Below, one piece after another: positions 8,309-16,194 of a DNA stretch of 64,000 nt. Location: positions 1,364,001-1,428,000 of the forward strand of contig CAWEGV010000012.1 in the NCBI GenBank assembly GCA_963808615.1, in the 5' to 3' direction. A program made the position numbers and the translations under genes. The stretch comes from Palsa-504 sp963808615. GTDB lineage: Bacteria > Actinomycetota > Actinomycetes > Streptosporangiales > Streptosporangiaceae. The notes beneath the pieces are model-generated. The model ran no database searches. It had not been told where the DNA came from and saw nothing but the letters and a program-made list of their open reading frames with translations. Each line of letters begins with the position of its first letter. Position 1 is the first letter of the stretch.

Positions 8309-8979
8309 GTCTCCTCCACTGACGACGGGCGGGTGGCCCCGGGGTCGCTCCCCTCGGGCCGGGTGGCGATATGGAACAAGGCCGCAAGCTCGCGGCCATA
8401 GTGACCGAGGTCCAGACCGGGATCGCGGGCGAGTCTGGCCGGCACGGCATCGAGAGTGGCGCGGATGGCCATCGCCATCACCGCGGGGTCGAAGTCGGCC
8501 CGGAACTCGCCGGTGCCCTGGAAGTAGCCGAGCAACTGCCTGAGCGCCGCAGCCCCCTCCTCGCGGATGGACATGTCGTACAGCGGGTGGCCGTCGGCGC
8601 TGCGCGCGTTGAGCGCGATCTCCACCACCGCGGCGACGTGGCTGCGGTTCTCGCGGACGAAGGCCAGGTTGGCTTCGATATAGGTGCGGAGCATGCCCGC
8701 GCCGGTCGACTCGGCCTCGAGCCGGGGGCCCAGATAGGCCCGGCCCTTGGCGGACAGCTCGGCGACCACCTCTCTGACCAGGTCGTCCTTGCTGCCGAAG
8801 TGGTAGATGATCACGCCCTTGCTGGTGCCGGCCCGCTCGGCGATCCGGGCCAGCGAGGCCTGCCCGTAGCCCAGCTCGGCCAGGGTGTCGATGGCGGCCG
8901 CCACGATCTGCGCCCGGCGTGCGGTCTCGATGAAGGTCCGGCCCCTGGGCTGACCGTCCGTTCCATTTTCTGACCACAT
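8305..8979 (-). CDS. TetR/AcrR-family transcriptional regulator
   Basis: A 224-residue TetR-type repressor: helix-turn-helix at about residues 22-65 (ARRAQIVAAAIDTLAELGYG, then SLARIAERAGTSKGVIIYHF), then an all-helical ligand-binding domain. It is coupled by ATGA to the ICMT-like gene downstream, so it very likely controls its own operon. The start codon lies inside a perfect 9-bp inverted repeat and 6 nt after a -10 box, so the mRNA is predicted to be leaderless and the protein to repress by covering the transcription start. Confidence 0.9.
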   Translation of the reverse strand: MWSENGTDGQPRGRTFIETARRAQIVAAAIDTLAELGYGQASLARIAERAGTSKGVIIYHFGSKDDLVREVVAELSAKGRAYLGPRLEAESTGAGMLRTYIEANLAFVRENRSHVAAVVEIALNARSADGHPLYDMSIREEGAAALRQLLGYFQGTGEFRADFDPAVMAMAIRATLDAVPARLARDPGLDLGHYGRELAALFHIATRPEGSDPGATRPSSVEET

Positions 8980-8987
8980 GGTCAGAA
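8968..8987. promoter_or_regulatory. TetR operator overlapping its own start codon
   Basis: TTCTGACCA-ca-TGGTCAGAA is a perfect 9-bp inverted repeat with a 2-bp centre. It covers the ATG of the TetR gene (8977-8979 on the plus strand reads CAT) and abuts the -10 box, the classic place for autorepression. Confidence 0.75.
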
Positions 8988-9015
8988 ACTAGCACAATCG
9001 GTCAACAAGGGTCAA
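8986..9015 (-). promoter_or_regulatory. Promoter of the tetR-ICMT operon
   Basis: On the minus strand TTGACC (9010-9015) is followed after 18 bp by TAGTTT (8986-8991). The start codon comes 6 nt later, so the predicted transcription start is the A of the ATG. Confidence 0.65.
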
Positions 9016-9042
9016 GCCTGGGGTTGGTTCCCGCCCTGGGCT

Positions 9043-9071
9043 AACCGCACCGATGGGCCATCGGTGCGGTT
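9043..9071. promoter_or_regulatory. 29-bp perfect dyad upstream of ychF
   Basis: Two 14-bp arms, AACCGCACCGATGG and CCATCGGTGCGGTT, separated by one base. It lies between the divergent tetR and ychF genes and would cover the -35 region of the ychF promoter. Best read as an operator; it is not followed by a T-tract and lies between divergent promoters, so a terminator is unlikely. Confidence 0.6.
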
Positions 9072-9083
9072 CCCGCGCGGGAC

Positions 9084-9089
9084 TAGACT
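9084..9089 (+). promoter_or_regulatory. -10 box of a leaderless ychF promoter
   Basis: TAGACT is followed by 7 nt and then the GTG start of ychF. No ribosome binding site precedes this GTG, and the position decides the start in favour of 9097 over the upstream in-frame codon at 9064. Confidence 0.55.
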
Positions 9090-9096
9090 CGCGCGG

Positions 9097-10203
9097 GTGA
9101 GCCTGTCCATCGGCATCGTCGGCCTGCCCAACGTGGGCAAGTCCACCGTGTTCAACGCGCTGACCCGGGCCGGGGCCCTCGCGTCCAGCTACGCGTTCGC
9201 CACCATCGAGCCGAACGTCGGCGTGGTGGGCGTGCCCGACCCGCGCCTGGCCGAGCTGGCCAAGCTGTACGACTCCGCGCGGATCGTGCCCGCCAGCGTG
9301 CGGTTCACCGACATCGCGGGCCTGGTCCGCGGGGCCTCGGAGGGGCAGGGACTCGGCAACCAGTTCCTGGCTCATATCCGGGAGACCGACGCGATCTGCC
9401 AGGTGGTGCGGGTGTTCGCGGACCCGGACGTCGCCCATGTGGACGGCGACATCTCGCCCGAGCGCGACATCGAGACGGTCGTCACCGAGCTGATCCTGGC
9501 CGACCTGCAGACGCTGGAGAAGGCCCTGCCCAGGCTGGCCAAGGAGACCAAGTCGGGCCAGGATCCCGGGCGGGCGCGGGTGGCCGAGGCCGCGGCGGCT
9601 GCCGAGAAGCTCCTGTATACCGGGGTCACCCTGTGGGCCGGCGCCTCCGCCGCGGACATCGACCTGGCCGTGCTGCGCGAGCTGCAGCTGCTGACGGCCA
9701 AGCCGTTCCTCTACGTGTTCAACTGCGACGTGGGCGAACTCACCGACGCCGACCTGCGCAAGCGCCTGTCCACACTGGTCGCGCCCGCCGAGGCGGTCTT
9801 CCTCGACGCCAAGACCGAAGCCGACCTGACCGAACTGCCCGAGGAGGAGGCCGCCGAACTGCTCGCCGAGGCCGGCCTCGGCGAGCCCGGCCTGGCCCAG
9901 CTGGCCCGGGCCGGGTTCCGTGCGCTCGGACTGCAGACGTTCCTCACCGCGGGCCCGAAGGAGGCCCGGGCCTGGGAGATCAAGATCGGCGCCACCGCCC
10001 CGGAGGCGGCCGGCGTCATCCACAGCGACTTCCAGCGTGGCTTCATCAAGGCCGAAGTGGTCTCATACGACGACCTGATCGCGGCGGGCTCTGTGCCCGC
10101 CGCCCGCGCCGCGGGCAAGGCCCGCATCGAAGGCAAGGACTACGTCATGCGCGACGGCGACGTGGTGGAATTCCGTTTTAGCCCAATATCTCACAAGCAA
10201 TAG
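9097..10203 (+). CDS. ychF: Redox-regulated ribosome-binding ATPase YchF
   Basis: A 368-residue Obg-family P-loop protein. GIVGLPNVGKST (G1), DIAGLVRGASEGQGLGNQFL (G3 and switch), an inserted helical domain and a C-terminal TGS domain (about 285-366) are all present. YchF binds ribosomes and prefers ATP over GTP; it is linked to oxidative stress response and start-site choice. The start is GTG 9097, which gives VSLSIGIVG at the expected N-terminus and lies 7 nt after a -10 box. Conserved neighbour of ispH in actinobacteria. Confidence 0.95.
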   Translation: MSLSIGIVGLPNVGKSTVFNALTRAGALASSYAFATIEPNVGVVGVPDPRLAELAKLYDSARIVPASVRFTDIAGLVRGASEGQGLGNQFLAHIRETDAICQVVRVFADPDVAHVDGDISPERDIETVVTELILADLQTLEKALPRLAKETKSGQDPGRARVAEAAAAAEKLLYTGVTLWAGASAADIDLAVLRELQLLTAKPFLYVFNCDVGELTDADLRKRLSTLVAPAEAVFLDAKTEADLTELPEEEAAELLAEAGLGEPGLAQLARAGFRALGLQTFLTAGPKEARAWEIKIGATAPEAAGVIHSDFQRGFIKAEVVSYDDLIAAGSVPAARAAGKARIEGKDYVMRDGDVVEFRFSPISHKQ

Positions 10204-10329
10204 ACACGACCGCCGAGCGGTAACCACCCAGGCGAACGCAGTTAAGCATCAAGCTTGTGTCGCGTGTATTCCGCTAACTGGCAGCTGCCAGGGACAGTCC
10301 GGATTCGCGACGATCCTAGCGACCAAGGA

Positions 10330-10560
10330 TCGCTAGAAACCGCCCCGGATCGAGCGGCCGGGCCTGCCAGGACCGCACCTTCTCTCCTCCACCACTACGT
10401 CGGTGACCTTGGCGACGGTCTCGTGGGACACCTCGACGCCATAAACCTCGGCCAGGTGGGCCTTAATGTCGCGGACGGTCATCCCCGCGCATACAACGCG
10501 ATCGTCCGGGTCGTTGGACCCTTCAGCCGGCTCTGGCCCTTGCGCACGATCTTCGGGTCA
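10330..10560 (-). pseudogene. IS256/Mutator-type transposase remnant
   Basis: On the minus strand three short frames together read FDPKIVRKGQSRL, then MTVRDIKAHLAEVYGVEVSH with TVAKVTDVVVEE, then VRSWQARPLDP. This is the order found before the catalytic core of IS256-family transposases, but single-base shifts separate the blocks and both ends are missing. It is dead. The rest of 10204-10853 shows no coding signal. Confidence 0.7.
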
Positions 10561-10787
10561 CCCGCGCGTTGCCCAAGCTGAGCCAGCCGGTTACATGCTT
10601 GCGAAGCTGCAGGTGGGAGGCCGCAGTAGCTCGCCACAGCTGGTCCACCAAGCTAAACGGTATGGGTGCAGCTCGTTTCGAGTGAGAGGGCGGGTCACGC
10701 CCCGAGCGTGTACTGGCCCCGCGCCGTGCCGGGGTAGATCCGCTGGTGCTCGCGGGCGAGGTGGAAGCGCCACTATGCAGCCTGGAG

Positions 10788-10855
10788 GATTATGCGCTCT
10801 GGCCGACGGCCCGCGGCCTGAGCAGCGGACTTCAGTGCGCGGGGGCGGCATAATC
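10788..10855. repeat. Spaced inverted repeat at the integrase 3' end
   Basis: GATTATGC (10788-10795) and GCATAATC (10848-10855) form an 8-bp inverted pair 52 bp apart, in otherwise very GC-rich DNA. The right arm touches the stop codon of the integrase remnant, so it may be a recombinase binding site or an old element end. Confidence 0.4.
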
Positions 10856-11200
10856 AGAGACTGTCGAGGAAGGCGAGGAGGTGGTCGGAAGCCGGGTAGC
10901 GTCCCGGCCTGGTGTGCAGGGGAGCGGTGCGGGCGAGGGCTCGTTCCTTGATCGACATGTCGGCGTGGAGGTAGTTCCGGCTGGTGGTCTCGACCTGTTC
11001 GTGGCCCAGCCATAGCGCGATCACCGCGCAGTCCACCCCGGATCTCAGAAGTTCAAGGGCGCAGGCGTGTCTCAGGACGTGGGGTGTGGGGTGCTTGGTG
11101 ACCAGGGATGGGCACCGGTGCCTGGCGGTGGCGGTATGCCTGGTGACCAGGCGTGCTACGGCGCTGCGGGTGAGCGGGGTGCCCGGGCGGGCGTCCCCGG
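10854..11200 (-). pseudogene. Tyrosine recombinase/integrase, C-terminal part only
   Basis: About 110 residues match the catalytic C-terminus of phage-type integrases: LTRSAVARLVTRH, TPHVLRHACALELL (Arg box), LWLGHEQVETT (His/Trp) and the nucleophile in RNYLHADMSIKERAL. The stop is at 10854-10856. The N-terminal DNA-binding domain and the first catalytic Arg are absent; upstream of about 11200 the frame stays open only as a shadow of the Ada/AlkA-like gene on the other strand. A 3' fragment left by a deletion or recombination. Confidence 0.75.
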
Positions 11201-11261
11201 CGGGATCATCGTGTCCGGATCCGTCTCGCGCGGGGCCGCGCCAGGCCGCCATCATCAGCAT

Positions 11262-12662
11262 GTGGGGAGCTTCAGCGCGGTCGTCACGACCAGCATCTAT
11301 TGCCGGCCGGGCTGCGGCGCTCACCCCAACCGCGCCCACACGCGTGCGTTCCCGCTGGCGGCAGCGGCCGAGGCGGCCGGATTCCGGGCCTGTTTGCGCT
11401 GCCGCCCGTACCGCCTTCACCCCTCGGTTTCCCACGAAGCGGCCCCGGAGCTGGTATGCCGCGCGGTCCGGCTCATTGTCGACGGGATTCTGGACAACGC
11501 CACCGAGAATGAGCTCGGCGCTGAGCTCGGCATCTCCGGCCGGCACCTTCGGCGGTTGTTTACCGAGTACCTGGGCCTGACACCCGACCAGCTGGCCCGA
11601 TCGACCCGGGCGCATTTCGCGCGCAGGCTGCTCGACGATACCGACATGCCCATCTCCGATATCGCGTTCGCCTCGGGGTACGGCAGTCTCCGGCAGTTCA
11701 ACCGCGCCTGCCAGGACATCTTCCATGCCACGCCAAGCGAGCTGCGCGCCCGCCGCCGGGTCCGCGACCGGCTGGTAGCCGACGCCGGCATCGCCTTGAG
11801 GTTGCCCTACCAGCCCCCCTTCGACTGGGACGCGATGCTCAGCTACATGGAGGCTCACAGCATCGCCGGGGTGGAGCATGTATCGGCCGGCAGCTACCGG
11901 CGAACCGTCGTCATCGACGATGACCCAGGCGTCCTCGAACTCTCGCCATGCGGGCCGGAGCATCTGGTGCTCCAAGCACACCTGCCGCATTGGGCTGGCC
12001 TGATCCACATCGCCCACCGCGCCCGGCGAATCTTCAACCTGGACGCGGATGTCAACCCCGCAAATGGCGCTCTTGGCGCCGACCCGATCCTCGGTCACCT
12101 GGTCCGGAGCCGGCCGGGCATAAGACCACCGGGCACGTGGGATCTGTTCGAAACCGGAATACAGGCCATCGTGGCTGAGCACGCCGGCCCCGCCGGCGCG
12201 GGACAGATCATGCGGCAAATCGTGGACTGTTACGGCTCTCCCGTTCCCGGCCTGCGCGCATTCGGCCTGACCCACGCGTTCCCGCCTCCGCCGGTACTTG
12301 CCTCCGCCGACCTGAGCGGGCTGGGCCTCGGCGCAGCCTGCATCTTCGCCGTCCACGCCTTCGCCAGGGCCGCCATCAGCGACGCGGTGACCTTCGACCG
12401 CGGGAACCGGCCGGGGATGCTGCTCAAATCGATAACCGAGACCGGCTGCGTGGGGGCGGAAGTCGGGCAGCACCTTGCCCTGCGCCTCGGCGAGCGCGAC
12501 GCCTTCCCAGCTACCAGCCCAGCGCTCCTGTCCGCCCTCGCACACGCCACCGGGCAGCCGGTCACGCCGCAACAAGCGCAGTGCCTCGCCGACCGCTGGC
12601 GGCCTTGGCGCGCACACGCCACCGCCCAACTCTGGCTCACGGCCAGCCCTTTCCCCGGATAA
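11262..12662 (+). CDS. Ada/AraC/AlkA-like methylated-DNA repair protein, probably inactive or altered
   Basis: Three domains in order: an Ada-type zinc domain (TTSIYCRPGCGAHPN and FRACLRCRP give the four cysteines), an AraC helix-turn-helix (ELGAELGISGRHLRRLF, IAFASGYGSLRQFNRACQ), and a C-terminal AlkA-like glycosylase fold. The N-terminus is short: the usual 20-25 residues before the first zinc cysteine are missing and no ribosome binding site is seen, so GTG 11262 is only a guess. In the glycosylase part the GIGPWTA hairpin reads ETGCVGA, and the position of the catalytic Asp (usually FPATDLGL) reads FPATSPAL. It sits between the integrase remnant and the truncated mtrA. Confidence 0.7.
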   Translation: MGSFSAVVTTSIYCRPGCGAHPNRAHTRAFPLAAAAEAAGFRACLRCRPYRLHPSVSHEAAPELVCRAVRLIVDGILDNATENELGAELGISGRHLRRLFTEYLGLTPDQLARSTRAHFARRLLDDTDMPISDIAFASGYGSLRQFNRACQDIFHATPSELRARRRVRDRLVADAGIALRLPYQPPFDWDAMLSYMEAHSIAGVEHVSAGSYRRTVVIDDDPGVLELSPCGPEHLVLQAHLPHWAGLIHIAHRARRIFNLDADVNPANGALGADPILGHLVRSRPGIRPPGTWDLFETGIQAIVAEHAGPAGAGQIMRQIVDCYGSPVPGLRAFGLTHAFPPPPVLASADLSGLGLGAACIFAVHAFARAAISDAVTFDRGNRPGMLLKSITETGCVGAEVGQHLALRLGERDAFPATSPALLSALAHATGQPVTPQQAQCLADRWRPWRAHATAQLWLTASPFPG

Positions 12663-12663
12663 C

Positions 12664-13052
12664 CACGTCTCCGGCGCCGGCTCGTCGGTGCGCCGCAGCC
12701 TGGCCCGCATCCGGGCGATCAGCACCTTGGACTGGAACGGCTTGACGATGTAGTCATCGGCCCCCGACTCTAGCCCGAGCACCACGTCCACCGTGTCGCT
12801 CTTGGCGGTCAGCATCACGATCGGCACCCCGGACTCGGCCCGGATCTGCCGGCACACGTCGATGCCGTCCAGGCCGGGAAGCATCCGGTCGAGCAGGACG
12901 AGGTCCGGCTTGGTGGCCCGGAACACCTCAATGGCCTTGTCACCGTCGGCGACGAACACCGGCTCGAAACCCTCGCCGCGCAGCACGATGCCGAGCATCT
13001 CCGCCAGGGCAGCATCATCATCGACGACCAGCACTCGGCCTTTCACAATCAC
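12664..13052 (-). pseudogene. MtrA-type response regulator truncated after the receiver domain
   Basis: From GTG 13052 (ribosome binding site AGGAG 7 nt away) the protein follows actinobacterial MtrA closely: GRVLVVDDDAALAEMLGIVL, phospho-acceptor in LVLLDRMLPGLDGID, PIVMLTAKSDTVDVVLGLES and GADDYIVKPF. Similarity stops at RRTDEPAPE, exactly at the end of the Ada/AlkA-like gene; the winged-helix DNA-binding domain is gone and the frame runs on as nonsense. A second, intact mtrA should exist elsewhere, because MtrA is normally essential in this phylum. Confidence 0.8.
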
Positions 13053-13177
13053 CAACGTTCTCCTGCATAATAGGGCGGAAGCCCGCGACAATTGCCGGGA
13101 TTCGGTCTCGCTCCACGAGACGCGGCGGTCGACCATCTCACGTTTCCCCTGCTGGGCGCGCCGAACACGCTCGCGCA

Positions 13178-15241
13178 CTACTGCGACACCCTCACCCCGG
13201 CGGCCGCCGGGATCTCCAGCGGGAAGTGGCAGGCCGCGAGGTGGCTTTCGCCAGCAAACGGCCTCATCGGCGGCTCGACGTCCGCGCAGATCTCCTGGGT
13301 GAACGGGCACCTGGTCCGGAACCGGCAGCCCGACGGCGGGTGGATGGCACTGGGCAGCTCGCCCCGGACGCCCTCGCTCACCTTGACCTTCTCCAGCTCG
13401 GGATCGGCGACCGGCGCGGAGTCGAGCAGGCCCTTGGTGTACGGGTGCGCCGGCCGCAGGTATACCTCTTCGGCCGGGCCGATCTCGATGAGCTTGCCCA
13501 GGTACATGACGCCGATCCGGTCGGACAGGTACCTGACCACCCCGAGGTCATGGGAGATGAACAGGTAGGTGAGCCCGAAGTCGCGCTGCAGCTCCTTCAT
13601 CATGTTCAGGACCTGCGCCTGGATGGACACGTCCAGCGCGGACACCGGCTCGTCGGCGACGATCAGCCGCGGGTTCAGCATCAGCGCCCGGGCGAAGCCG
13701 AGCCGCTGCCGCTGCCCGCCGGAGAACTCGTGCGGGTAGCGCTCGGCCGCGGTCCGCGGCAGGCCGACTTTGTCCAGCATCTCGGCGACCCGTTTGGCCT
13801 GTTCGTGCCGGGACCCGATGTGCTGGATGACCAGCGGCTCGCGCAGCTGCGCGCCGGCCCTCATCCTGGGGTCGAGCGAGGCGTAGGAGTCCTGGAACAT
13901 CAGCTGGATGTTCCTGCGCTCCCTGCGGTACCCGCGGGCGCTGCTCTTCGACAGGTCCTTGCCGTCGAAGCTGATCGCGCCGCCGGTCGGCTTCTCCAGG
14001 CCCACCACGACCTTGCCGATCGTGGTCTTGCCGCAGCCAGACTCGCCGACCAGGCCGAAGGTCTCGCCGCTGCGGATGTTGAAGCTCACGTCGGCCACCG
14101 CGCTCAGCGAGCCGACCCGCCGCTGCAGTACCGCGCCCTTGGTTATCGGGTAGTCCTTGACCAGGTGGTCGATGTCCAGCAGCACGCCGCCGATGCCCGG
14201 CCCGGCTGGCGGAGCCTCGCCCGTCGCGCGGTCGTAGGCGGCCAGCCTGCCCTTCTCTGGCCGTTCTGGCGGGCCCACCGGGTAGAAGCAGCGGAACTCG
14301 TGGCCCGCCACCTCGCCCATCAGCAGGGGCTCTTCTTCCCGGCACCGGTCGGCCGCATACCGGCAGCGCGGCGCGAACCGGCAGCCGGCCGGCGGGTTGA
14401 CCAGGTCCGGCGGCAGTCCGGGAATCGAGTACAGCCGCTGCCCGACCTCCGCGGCCTTGTCCGGCAGCGACTGGAACAGCGCCTCGGTGTAGGGGTGGCG
14501 CGGCCGGGTGAACAGGGTCTCGGTGTCGGTGACCTCGGCGATCTTACCGGCGTACATGACCGCCACCCGGTCGGACCGGCCGGCGATCACGCCCAGGTCG
14601 TGGGTGACCAGAATGACGGCCATCCGCAGGCGTCGCCGCAGGTCGTCGATCAGTTCCAGGATCTGCTTCTGGATGGTGACGTCCAGCGCCGTCGTGGGCT
14701 CGTCGGCGATCAGCAGCTTGGGTTCGCAGGCCAGCGCCATCGCGATCATCACGCGCTGTCGCATACCGCCGGAGAGCTGGTGCGGGTACTCCTTGATCCG
14801 CTCCCTGACCCGCGGGAGGCCGACCAGGTCCAGCACCTCGACGGCCCGTTCCATCGCCTGTACCTTGGACACGTCGCGGTGCAGGAGCACGGCCTCGGCG
14901 ATCTGGTTCCCGACCGTCATCGTGGGGTTCAGGGAGGTCAGCGGGTCCTGGAAGATCATGCCGATCTCGTTGCCCCGGATGTTGCGCAGGTCGCCTTCCG
15001 GCAGTGCGCTGATTTCCTCGCCGTTGAGCCTGATGCTGCCGCCCGCGATCTCGCCGCCCGGCGGCAGCAGCCGCATGACGGACAGCGCGGTCATCGTCTT
15101 GCCGCAGCCCGACTCGCCCACGATGCCCAGCGTCTGGCCCGGGTCCACGGAGAGCGAGACGCCATCCACGGCGTGCACGACTCCCTCGCGCAGCTTGATC
15201 TCGGTGCGCAGGTCCGTTATCTCCAGCAGTGGCGCCACCAC
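13178..15241 (-). CDS. Dipeptide/oligopeptide ABC transporter, fused two-domain ATPase (DppD-DppF type)
   Basis: A 687-residue protein with two complete ABC domains joined by a linker. First half: Walker A GESGCGKT, signature LSGGMRQRV, Walker B LLIADEPTTALD, and the Dpp/Opp-specific PPAGCRFAPRC iron-sulfur-like cysteine tail. Second half: GESGCGKTT, FSGGQRQRL, LIVADEPVSALD, PPSGCRFRTRCP. In most species these are separate dppD and dppF genes. GTG 15241 is preferred (GAGG 5 nt upstream); GTG 15247 is possible. Last transport gene of the operon, 11 bp after the permease. Confidence 0.9.
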   Translation of the reverse strand: MVAPLLEITDLRTEIKLREGVVHAVDGVSLSVDPGQTLGIVGESGCGKTMTALSVMRLLPPGGEIAGGSIRLNGEEISALPEGDLRNIRGNEIGMIFQDPLTSLNPTMTVGNQIAEAVLLHRDVSKVQAMERAVEVLDLVGLPRVRERIKEYPHQLSGGMRQRVMIAMALACEPKLLIADEPTTALDVTIQKQILELIDDLRRRLRMAVILVTHDLGVIAGRSDRVAVMYAGKIAEVTDTETLFTRPRHPYTEALFQSLPDKAAEVGQRLYSIPGLPPDLVNPPAGCRFAPRCRYAADRCREEEPLLMGEVAGHEFRCFYPVGPPERPEKGRLAAYDRATGEAPPAGPGIGGVLLDIDHLVKDYPITKGAVLQRRVGSLSAVADVSFNIRSGETFGLVGESGCGKTTIGKVVVGLEKPTGGAISFDGKDLSKSSARGYRRERRNIQLMFQDSYASLDPRMRAGAQLREPLVIQHIGSRHEQAKRVAEMLDKVGLPRTAAERYPHEFSGGQRQRLGFARALMLNPRLIVADEPVSALDVSIQAQVLNMMKELQRDFGLTYLFISHDLGVVRYLSDRIGVMYLGKLIEIGPAEEVYLRPAHPYTKGLLDSAPVADPELEKVKVSEGVRGELPSAIHPPSGCRFRTRCPFTQEICADVEPPMRPFAGESHLAACHFPLEIPAAAGVRVSQ

Positions 15242-15252
15242 GGTCACCTCTT

Positions 15253-16194
15253 TTACCGCCGGTGCAGCCGGGTCTCGAAGGCGTCGCGGAGCGCGTCGCC
15301 GATGAAGTTGAAGGACACGCAGGTCGCGATGATCAGCAGGCCGGCCGGGTAGATCAGCCACCAGTAGCCCAGGGTGATGTAGGTCAGGCCGTCGGACAGC
15401 ATCGAGCCCCAGTCGGTGGCCGGCGGCGCGATGCCGAAGCCCAGGAAGCCGATGCCGGCCAGGATCAAGATCGCGTCCGCCACCGCGAACGTCCCCTGGA
15501 CGATGATGACCCCGACCGCGTTGGGCATGATGTGCCGGAACATCGCCCGGCTCCGCCCGCCGCCGGCCACCTTGACGGCCTGCACGTACTCGCGGGTGCG
15601 CAGCGTCAGCGTCTCGCCGCGCACCAGCCGGGCCGGCTGTGGCCAGTAGATGAGGGCGATGAATCCGATCAGGGTGGACGTGCTCGGGTGGAGCAGCACC
15701 ACCAACGTGACGATCACGAGAATGTACGGGATCGACAGCACCGCGTCCACGATCCGCATCATGACCGTGTCGACCACGCCGCCGATGAACCCGGAGGCCG
15801 CGCCGTAGATCGCCCCGAACGTGCAGGCGACCGCCGCGGCGGCCAAGCCGACGATCAGCGAGTTCTGGCCGGCCACCATGAGCCGGCCGAGCACGTCGTA
15901 GCCGAGGGCGGTGCAGCCGAGCAGATGGCTACCGCTCGGGTGGCAGTAGGCGTCCTGGAGCGGCGTGCTGACCTGCTGGGTTACGTAGATGTGCGGGCCG
16001 ACGAAGCAGAACAGCAGGATGAAGATCACGAAGCCGAGGCCAGCGAGGGCCAGCTTGTTCTCGGCGAACACCTCCCAGCCGCGGCGCAACAGGCTGCGCG
16101 GCTTGGCGGGGGCCTGGCCGCCGGCCGGGGCGGACGGGGGCGCCTCGGTGACGACCGTGCCCGGCGCAACCGGCTCAGCATGCGGCATGGCCAT
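15253..16194 (-). CDS. Dipeptide ABC transporter permease (DppC type)
   Basis: A 313-residue inner-membrane permease. After a Pro/Ala-rich cytoplasmic N-terminus (1-35) comes helix one (LALAGLGFVIFILLFCFVG), a cysteine-containing periplasmic loop with the DppC hallmark GYDVLGRLMVAGQNSL, further helices, and the EAA loop (REYVQAVKVAGGGRSRAMFRHIMPN) that contacts the ATPase. Its start overlaps the stop of the upstream DppB gene by one base, so the two are coupled. The pair forms the channel for peptides delivered by the lipoprotein gene at 17310-19193. Confidence 0.9.
   Translation of the reverse strand: MAMPHAEPVAPGTVVTEAPPSAPAGGQAPAKPRSLLRRGWEVFAENKLALAGLGFVIFILLFCFVGPHIYVTQQVSTPLQDAYCHPSGSHLLGCTALGYDVLGRLMVAGQNSLIVGLAAAAVACTFGAIYGAASGFIGGVVDTVMMRIVDAVLSIPYILVIVTLVVLLHPSTSTLIGFIALIYWPQPARLVRGETLTLRTREYVQAVKVAGGGRSRAMFRHIMPNAVGVIIVQGTFAVADAILILAGIGFLGFGIAPPATDWGSMLSDGLTYITLGYWWLIYPAGLLIIATCVSFNFIGDALRDAFETRLHRR

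Noticed and set aside
9043..9071. Transcription terminator
   Set aside because: It lies between two divergent genes and no T-tract follows, so an operator is more likely.
10854..13310. One 818-codon minus-strand frame joining a response regulator to an integrase
   Set aside because: Only the two ends carry homology; the middle is the antisense of the Ada/AlkA-like gene, which has clear domains on the plus strand. The two ends are separate truncated genes.
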